From: Ignavibacteria bacterium
GTDB taxonomy: Bacteria; Bacteroidota; Ignavibacteria; Kapaibacteriales; UBA2268
DNA: 40,406 bases
Direction: 5' to 3'
NCBI GenBank assembly: GCA_012522895.1
Contig: JAAYJM010000195.1
Coordinates: forward strand, 1-40,406
Shown: in pieces, positions 26,420 to 33,162 of the stretch
Numbering within the stretch: position 1 is the first letter of the stretch
How the letters are laid out: each line of letters starts with the position of its first letter
Notes under the pieces: model-generated
Told to the model about the DNA's origin: nothing
The model's input: only the letters and a program-made list of their open reading frames with translations
The model's database searches: none
Position numbers and translations under genes: made by a program

Positions 26420-27622
26420 ATGTTTTATCGTGTTTTTAATATAATAATTATTGTGTGGTTGCTTTTTCTAAGTAGCCACACAATAATATTAACAAAAGAA
26501 GCGATGACGGTGCAGCTGAAAAGCAATAATCTTGTTGATGTCTGCGGAAACAAAAAAAATTCAGTTATCGTTTATATTGACATTGGAAATATTTTAAAAA
26601 GCGATTCTTTAGCTGGGTATAATTTTGAATTGCTGTATAATGATGAAAAGCTAAAGTTTAATACAGCGCTGGCAACAGGCTCTTTGACAGAAGGAATAAG
26701 TGCAAAGGATTTCAATTTTGCCGATCCTGGAAAAATATTCGGCTATGCCCTTAAAACAAACGGGTTGATAGAGGGTAATAAGCCGCTAATAGCTTTTCTT
26801 GGTGATTATAAAGGCGATTGCCCCGATAGCGCTTTTGTTAATATTTCGTTCATTGAATTTACAGAATATTTTAAAAAGAAAGCTGATACATTAAAAAATT
26901 GCTTTGTCGAAGCACTTGTTTTTGAAAAAGATGAAAGATTTCTTTCTTCTCAATTTGAGCTGGATTCTATAATAATTCCTTTTGAGGAAAACACTGTTTC
27001 TTCAAAAGTTATGATTTATAGCTATGATGACGCAAGATTGGATACAGTTGATTTTCAAATTAATATATCGGACATAGAAAGGTTTGAAGTTCAAAGCATC
27101 AGCTCTAATACGGATAACATAGAAATTTTAGATTTTAATTCTGAAACAGGGATTTTAAGGACAGTTGTAGATGCTTCTATAAAAGAGGACGATTGGTTCA
27201 TTATTGAGTTGAACGAGAAGTTGAAGGATGAAAATTCCGTTCAATTGAATATTGCACCAATCAAGATAAACGATTGCTCATGCATTAGTTTTCTTAGAGG
27301 AAGCAAACAAATTTTAAAAAGTGAAATTAAAGATACAACTTCAACTGAGGATACAACGGCAAATAGCGTTTATATCAAGCACTTTAAAGAGATTGAAAGT
27401 TTTTATAACAAAGCCTTAGAAGAATTTGTCATTTTAGATAAGAATATGGAGCTTGAAAGTGTATCGCTTATGACATTAGAAGGTAAAATATTGCAAAAGA
27501 AAGATTTACTTAATAGACAAAATAGATATAGTATTGATGTCTCAAACTATGCAAATGGTTTGTTCCTTGTTCAGCTAAAAAACAGAAATGTGATAAAGAA
27601 TATATTATTAATAAAATATTAA
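26420..27622 (+). CDS. Secreted protein with cohesin-like N-terminal region and T9SS-type C-terminal domain
   Basis: SLAGYNFELLYNDEKLKFNTALATGSLTEGISAKDFNFADPGKIFGYALKTNGLIEGNKPLIAFLGDY resembles cohesin-fold domains; C-terminal MELESVSLMTLEGKILQKKDLLNRQNRYSIDVSNYANGLFLVQLKNRNVIKNILLIKY. Confidence 0.65.
   Translation: MFYRVFNIIIIVWLLFLSSHTIILTKEAMTVQLKSNNLVDVCGNKKNSVIVYIDIGNILKSDSLAGYNFELLYNDEKLKFNTALATGSLTEGISAKDFNFADPGKIFGYALKTNGLIEGNKPLIAFLGDYKGDCPDSAFVNISFIEFTEYFKKKADTLKNCFVEALVFEKDERFLSSQFELDSIIIPFEENTVSSKVMIYSYDDARLDTVDFQINISDIERFEVQSISSNTDNIEILDFNSETGILRTVVDASIKEDDWFIIELNEKLKDENSVQLNIAPIKINDCSCISFLRGSKQILKSEIKDTTSTEDTTANSVYIKHFKEIESFYNKALEEFVILDKNMELESVSLMTLEGKILQKKDLLNRQNRYSIDVSNYANGLFLVQLKNRNVIKNILLIKY
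26447..26487 (+). promoter_or_regulatory. Long hairpin (12-bp perfect ATTATTGTGTGG/CCACACAATAAT arms, extendable inward with wobble pairs) inside the signal-peptide-coding region
   Basis: Direct reading; located 27-68 nt into the predicted ORF at 26420. Confidence 0.5.
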
Positions 27623-27650
27623 ATTATAATTGTTTTATATGGAGGTTCTT

Positions 27651-30600
27651 ATGAAGTTCAATAATTTACATCAAAGAAGCATCGGCTTGATTTTCGCCCT
27701 TTTATTAGTGGGATTCATTTCGATGCTTACTGAGAATGCATTTAGCCAGAGTCGTCCAAGCATTCCATTGCTAAGCTTAACAGGCGCAGCAGATGGCTGG
27801 AATGATGTCTGGTATCCCGATGGGAGGGTTTGGATTCCACCTTCAAAAGGAAACGAAGTTCGTGAATTCCTTTTGCCGGTTTTTGTAAAAAACCAATGGA
27901 AATCATATCCTCAAACCGCTGATCAATATAAGGCGGATCCAATTCACTCTTTCAAATTTTCTATGCTTTACGATAGCTCTGCTATCAAACCAGTAGATAT
28001 TCAAACTTTCCACCCGGTCAACGACCCCTTGGATCCAAGATTTAGATATGCTCCAGATCCGCTGGCAAAAGATTTTATTGTAGATTGGGAAGTATTTCAC
28101 AACCATAGCTACAGAGAGTTTGTTAACCCTTCTACTCCTTTACAAGATAAGTTAAAAGGGCGCGAAATTGTAATTACAGGTATGTCTTCTAATGCATTAC
28201 CAAATTCTGATGATTACGAGGTGCTTTTATATGTTCGTTTCCAGGTTATTGCGAAAGAAGGTTTGGTTGGAACAGCACGCAAGACTTTGATTTACATTAA
28301 TGCAGATGAAATAATGTATAACGACTTAAACGTTGCGAAATATGCTCCGTTCTTAAATCTTCGTCCCTACAATCCAAACGTAGAATTCGATTTTCCAGAT
28401 CCTACTCCATTTGACCACGTTACTGGATTAGGTGGATTTTCTGGCTTAGCAGGTATAAAAAATAGACCACCCGACCCAACAAATCCACCACCGAACTCAC
28501 AGTGGAACGTTGAGCCGACTTTACCGGGTGTTATTTATATTAACATTACCGATAACCTGCCAAAAATTAATGTTTCTTTGGAAAGAGCTATTGGAACACC
28601 TTCTCCCTTCTCATTATTGCAAGTTGTTCCGGGCGAGCTTTGGCACATGACCGACCCAATCACCGATGATGAGGGGAATATTGAAGCTCCAAGCTATTCA
28701 GGTGATAGAAAAATTAAATTAGCAAACAGCACAACTCGCTCAAGAATTATAGATTTAGAAATTGAATCTGACCAACCCTGGTTGCTTTTCAAAATGGACG
28801 GCATCGTTCCGCCAAGCACTATTTACAATAATTGGTCAACAAAAGGAACTATTTTTAGAATTGATAATAGTATTTTGGGAACAGACCGCGACCCGAATGG
28901 CAGCACTACAAATCTTGATCCAGAAATTTTCCTTAGCATTCGTTGCGATAATACTCAGCTTGCAGCCTTAGAGCAAAAAGCTGGAATTTATGTAGGACAT
29001 ATTACTTTTAGATCTACAACAGCCTCTATTTCACCCGCACGCTTGAGAGTAACATTTATTAACTTTGCTAACCCAGAAGAACCAGAATTGGATCAAGTTT
29101 GGGGAGAGCATCGCGGAATAAAAATTGATGTAAAGAACTCAAGAGGCGCTCATACACACAGAACACAACTTATTTTTGGAACTGGTAAAAGAGCCACAAA
29201 CGGCGTTGATACCCTTTATGGCGAACACGCTCATATAACTCCACCTTCCGGATTTTACGCAAGATGGTTCCCTACAGACGAAACCGTGTTGCAAGATGTT
29301 CCATATGGATTTGGAGACTTTGCTCCTAATGACGAAGAACGCTATTATTTCCCACGCTCACGTGACATTAGAAGCTCCTATGACACCGTTACTTCTATTA
29401 AATATCTTTGCAAGTATTCAGCTGGTAGTTCCGATTATTATCCGGTAATATTAGAATGGAATACAGAAGATTTTCCACCAAATGCACAGCTTTATTTGCG
29501 AGATGCTTTGAACGGTATTAAATTTAACGTTAATATGAGAGAGGCTACAAATATTAGCGGAACAAGGTATTCATATACTTTGAATGACCCGATGGATACT
29601 ACTTTCGTAATTGAGTATACATTGCCAAAAGTTGTTCAATATGTTGATGCAAACAATCAGCCTATTATTAAAAAGGGTTGGAATTTGCTTTCCTTACCTG
29701 TTAAACCTTTGGATTTAAGATATAACAAAGTATATACGCAAGCGGTAAATATTCCTTATTACTTCTCTCAAAATCAATATCAGCAAGCTGAAGAGTTGAA
29801 AGCTGGTGTGGGTTACTTCATCAAGTATAGCGACACCGTGGACACTCGTTTTGCTGGTGCTCATATTATGAATATTTCCCTTGAGCAAGACAATGCAGTT
29901 CGCGTTTATCCTGGTTGGAATACTATTGGAACTTTATCTGTGCCAGTTTCTATTGACCAGATTAGATTTGATGTTATTCCAAACTCAACTTTAAGAGAGC
30001 CACAGACAAGATATACCAAAAAATTTGGTGTTTGGGCTTATAACACAGACAGGGGCTACGAAGAAGTTTCCGGTTTAACTCCAGGTCTTGGCTATTGGAT
30101 TAAAGTTGGTCGCGATGACGAATACCCGGGCCACGGCTATTTGAAAATTGAAAGAGGAACCTCACGTATTTTTGCTAACGATGCACCAAACGAGAGACAA
30201 TCAGTTTTAAGCGATGCCGTTAAATTCAATATCAACGCTCAAAATGCTTCTAATAATTTATATTGGACCTCAAATAATTCAATAGATTTGAATAGCTTTG
30301 AGATGCCACCAGCACCTCCATCTGAATTGTTTGACGTCAGATTTAGCAGCAATAGAAATCTTGAAAATTCAAACGCTACTATTTTATTGCAGGCAGCCGA
30401 TTATCCACTCTCAATTTCTGTTGATAATCCAACAAGGAACTTTAAGCTTTATGACGCTGTTACAAATGAATTCTTTGGTGAAATTAATAATAGCACAAAC
30501 AGTGTAACTATTGCTCAAAGCAAAGCTAATGCAATTAAAGTAGAAGTAGTTCCAAGCTCAACAGAATTTGGTTTGAGCTGCTATCCTAATCCAGTAGCAA

Positions 30601-30821
30601 GCAATTCTACTTTAAGCTTTGTTATCACAGAGAATACTCAGGTTAGCTTAAAGCTTTACGATGCACTTGGAAATGAAGTTTCTGATTTGCTTAATGAATA
30701 CAAAGCCGCTGGCGAGTATAGCATTAATTTGAATGCAAGCACACTCGCAAATGGCAAATATATTTGCAAATTAATTGCTGGACAAAATCAAGCAGTCCAA
30801 ATGATTACTGTTGTTAAATAA
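27651..30821 (+). CDS. Secreted multidomain T9SS-sorted protein (cohesin-like N-terminus, BACON-like region, GWN modules)
   Basis: GGAGG site upstream of ATG 27651 (MKFNNLHQRSIGLIFALLLVGFISMLTENAFSQ); IDLEIESDQPWLLFK...IYVGHITFRSTTASISPARLRVTF; duplicated GWN(L/T)...GYF/WIK modules; CTD GLSCYPNPVASNSTLSFVITENTQVSLKLYDALGNEVSDLLNEYKAAGEYSINLNASTLANGKYICKLIAGQNQAVQMITVVK. Confidence 0.8.
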   Translation: MKFNNLHQRSIGLIFALLLVGFISMLTENAFSQSRPSIPLLSLTGAADGWNDVWYPDGRVWIPPSKGNEVREFLLPVFVKNQWKSYPQTADQYKADPIHSFKFSMLYDSSAIKPVDIQTFHPVNDPLDPRFRYAPDPLAKDFIVDWEVFHNHSYREFVNPSTPLQDKLKGREIVITGMSSNALPNSDDYEVLLYVRFQVIAKEGLVGTARKTLIYINADEIMYNDLNVAKYAPFLNLRPYNPNVEFDFPDPTPFDHVTGLGGFSGLAGIKNRPPDPTNPPPNSQWNVEPTLPGVIYINITDNLPKINVSLERAIGTPSPFSLLQVVPGELWHMTDPITDDEGNIEAPSYSGDRKIKLANSTTRSRIIDLEIESDQPWLLFKMDGIVPPSTIYNNWSTKGTIFRIDNSILGTDRDPNGSTTNLDPEIFLSIRCDNTQLAALEQKAGIYVGHITFRSTTASISPARLRVTFINFANPEEPELDQVWGEHRGIKIDVKNSRGAHTHRTQLIFGTGKRATNGVDTLYGEHAHITPPSGFYARWFPTDETVLQDVPYGFGDFAPNDEERYYFPRSRDIRSSYDTVTSIKYLCKYSAGSSDYYPVILEWNTEDFPPNAQLYLRDALNGIKFNVNMREATNISGTRYSYTLNDPMDTTFVIEYTLPKVVQYVDANNQPIIKKGWNLLSLPVKPLDLRYNKVYTQAVNIPYYFSQNQYQQAEELKAGVGYFIKYSDTVDTRFAGAHIMNISLEQDNAVRVYPGWNTIGTLSVPVSIDQIRFDVIPNSTLREPQTRYTKKFGVWAYNTDRGYEEVSGLTPGLGYWIKVGRDDEYPGHGYLKIERGTSRIFANDAPNERQSVLSDAVKFNINAQNASNNLYWTSNNSIDLNSFEMPPAPPSELFDVRFSSNRNLENSNATILLQAADYPLSISVDNPTRNFKLYDAVTNEFFGEINNSTNSVTIAQSKANAIKVEVVPSSTEFGLSCYPNPVASNSTLSFVITENTQVSLKLYDALGNEVSDLLNEYKAAGEYSINLNASTLANGKYICKLIAGQNQAVQMITVVK

Positions 30822-30842
30822 TTCAGCAATTATATATTAATT

Positions 30843-30875
30843 AAAAAGGGCGATTTTGTATCGCCCTTTTTTTTT
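30843..30875 (+). terminator. Rho-independent terminator: AAAAGGGCGAT-TTTGT-ATCGCCCTTTT followed by T-tract
   Basis: Direct reading; 22 nt after the stop codon of the preceding gene. Confidence 0.9.
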
Positions 30876-30978
30876 AAAACCTTGAAATATCGGAAATCCC
30901 TTAGATAAATTTGAACAAATATTTGATGGAAACAGACTTTTTTAAAGTATAAAAAAATATAATCAGTTAAAATACGTT

Positions 30979-30986
30979 TAGATTTG
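30979..30986 (+). promoter_or_regulatory. Candidate -7 element TAGATTTG
   Basis: TAnnTTTG match 32 nt upstream of ATG 31018, directly after a strong terminator. Confidence 0.4.
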
Positions 30987-31017
30987 ATAAGTATATGCAA
31001 ACAGATCTTAAAAGTAA

Positions 31018-32280
31018 ATGAAAATCATAAAATCTATAATTATAGTTATATTCTTTTTTACACTCTATTCTGCCGAAGCACAAAAGATATTAATTCCTAT
31101 GGACTTTGCCCAGACTGACCATCTAAAATCTTATGGAGTTGCTTATTGGATTTTGGAAAAAGGGCAAACCGTTGATTGGCTTTTAAACTACCGCGGAGGC
31201 TCTTTTATGTGCGATTACAACAATTTAATTGAAGCGGAGTGCAGAGTTCGGGGCGTGTTTTTTGAAAATATTGATGGCCTTACTGCCTCTGGGATATATG
31301 CCCAAGTCCAAAGCGAAGATTATAATATGGATGTAGTTAAGCTTGAAAAAGCTCCAAAAGTAGGGGTTTATGCTCCAAAAAGCATTCTGCCTTGGGATGA
31401 TGCGGTAGTGCTTGCTTTGACTTATGCGGAAATACCACATGATATTTTTTGGGATGACGAGGTTTTAGCTGGCACACTTAACGATTACGATTGGCTTCAT
31501 CTTCACCACGAGGATTTTACTGGGCAATATGGAAAATTTTGGGCATCTTTCCAAAATACGCCTTGGTATATTCAAGATGTTCAGCTAAATGAAAGCAATG
31601 CAAGGAAAAATGGTTTTAGTAAAGTTTCAAAATTAAAACTTGCCGTTGTCTTAAAGATTAAAGAATTTGTTCTCAATGGCGGTTTTTTATTTACAATGTG
31701 CAGCGCAACTGATTCATTCGATGTTGCATTGGCGGCTCAGAATACTGACATTTGCCATGAAGTGTTCGATGGCGATCCAATGGACCCAGATGCTCAAGAA
31801 AAACTTGATTTTTCAGAAACCTTTGCCTTCGAGAATTTTACATTAGTTAAGGATCCTTACACTTACGCCATTTCTTCTATTGATACTGGGCCCACAACTT
31901 TGAGCAACCCTGGTGCTGATTATTTTACCCTATTTGATTTTTCCGCAAAGTGGGATCCCGTTCCTACTATGCTAACTCAATGCCACGTTAATGTTATTCA
32001 GGGCTTTTTGGGCCAAACAACTGCGTTCAGAAAAGAATATATAAAAAAATCGGTAACTATAATGGGAGAGCGCGAAGGGACTGATGAGGTGAAATATATT
32101 CGCGGAAATGTTGGCAAAGGGACTTTCACATTTTACGCCGGGCATGACCCAGAGGACTACCAACATCTCGTTGGAGACCCTCCCACAGACTTAAAACTTC
32201 ACAAAAATTCGCCGGGCTATCGGCTTATTTTGAATAATATACTTTTCCCTGCTGCAAAAAAGAAAAAACAAAAAACATAA
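31018..32280 (+). CDS. Conserved exported protein of the Bacteroidota family sometimes labelled 'asparagine synthetase B'
   Basis: Signal peptide then KILIPMDFAQTDHLKSYGVAYWILEKGQTVDWLLNYRGGSFM, VGVYAPKSILPWDDAVVLALTYAEIPHD, DWLHLHHEDFTGQYGKFWASFQNTPWYI, GGFLFTMCSATDSFDVALAAQNTDICHEVFDGDP. Confidence 0.7.
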   Translation: MKIIKSIIIVIFFFTLYSAEAQKILIPMDFAQTDHLKSYGVAYWILEKGQTVDWLLNYRGGSFMCDYNNLIEAECRVRGVFFENIDGLTASGIYAQVQSEDYNMDVVKLEKAPKVGVYAPKSILPWDDAVVLALTYAEIPHDIFWDDEVLAGTLNDYDWLHLHHEDFTGQYGKFWASFQNTPWYIQDVQLNESNARKNGFSKVSKLKLAVVLKIKEFVLNGGFLFTMCSATDSFDVALAAQNTDICHEVFDGDPMDPDAQEKLDFSETFAFENFTLVKDPYTYAISSIDTGPTTLSNPGADYFTLFDFSAKWDPVPTMLTQCHVNVIQGFLGQTTAFRKEYIKKSVTIMGEREGTDEVKYIRGNVGKGTFTFYAGHDPEDYQHLVGDPPTDLKLHKNSPGYRLILNNILFPAAKKKKQKT

Positions 32281-32312
32281 TTTTGTTTAATTTCCATATA
32301 TTCTTATTTTTG
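32281..32312 (+). promoter_or_regulatory. Candidate promoter TTTTG-N19-TATTTTTG
   Basis: TTTTG at 32281-32285 and TATTTTTG at 32305-32312, immediately downstream of the preceding stop codon. Confidence 0.4.
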
Positions 32313-32340
32313 TTAATTGTTTTTGTATTTATTTAAGAAC

Positions 32341-33162
32341 ATGACAAGAGCATCTTTTTTATTAAAATTTATAGCGATACTGCTTCTAACTTCGAGTTCG
32401 CTTGGGCTGGCGCAAATTAGAATTGATTTTAGCGATGCAGCTTTTCCAAGGGCTAAGAAAGCAAACATTTTTGTTGAGGCGGAAGGGAATTTTGATGCAG
32501 TAAACGAAATAAAAATAGTGCTGAAATATAATTCTTATGTTATTGATATTCTTAAAATTACTGGAAGTGAAAAGCATATTATCGGCTGCTCCGAGCCGGA
32601 TTTAATTAGAAAATTTGATAAAATTGATTCTGCAACAATAGAATTTTCTTGCAATGAAATAAACGCAAAAGCTGGGAAAAGACTTTTTGATATAGAAATC
32701 GAAGGGCTTGCCTCGCCAGATTCCTTGACTTACATTTTTATAGAAAGTATTTATTTTGATGGAAAAAAGCAAGTTCTTGGTTTTCAAAAGAATAGTAAAA
32801 TATTAGTGCAAGGCAGCTCGATTTTCCAGCAAATTGAAGGTATGGGCTTAGCTTACCCAAATCCTTTTTTTGACAAAATATACATACCTTTTGCCCTTTC
32901 TAAAGAATCGAATGTTGATTTTTATATTTATTCTGCAAGTGGAAGCCTTATTTTCGATAAATCTGCTATTGGCAAAGAAATAATTATTAGAAGCGAAAGC
33001 GGAAATGTTTCGGGCAACATAGATTTAAACAAAGCTCTTGAAAAGGGAAGATATATAATTGAGTTTGCTCCAAGGAGCTGGAGTTTTTCAACCGCCCGAT
33101 ATTACTTTTTATTAAAAACGGATAGAGACATATATAGTTCTATACTACTTTATGTAAAATGA
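32341..33162 (+). CDS. Secreted protein with cohesin-like domain and T9SS CTD-like tail
   Basis: Start probably ATG 32341 (MTRASFLLKFIAILLLTSSSLGLAQ) or 32317 as in the ORF track; KANIFVEAEGNFDAVNEIKIVLKYNSYVIDILKITG...; tail MGLAYPNPFFDKIYIPFALSKESNVDFYIYSASG. Confidence 0.6.
   Translation: MTRASFLLKFIAILLLTSSSLGLAQIRIDFSDAAFPRAKKANIFVEAEGNFDAVNEIKIVLKYNSYVIDILKITGSEKHIIGCSEPDLIRKFDKIDSATIEFSCNEINAKAGKRLFDIEIEGLASPDSLTYIFIESIYFDGKKQVLGFQKNSKILVQGSSIFQQIEGMGLAYPNPFFDKIYIPFALSKESNVDFYIYSASGSLIFDKSAIGKEIIIRSESGNVSGNIDLNKALEKGRYIIEFAPRSWSFSTARYYFLLKTDRDIYSSILLYVK

Noticed and set aside
31225-32166. Minus-strand ORFs within the exported 420-aa gene
   Set aside because: Antisense to a conserved coding region; no independent support.
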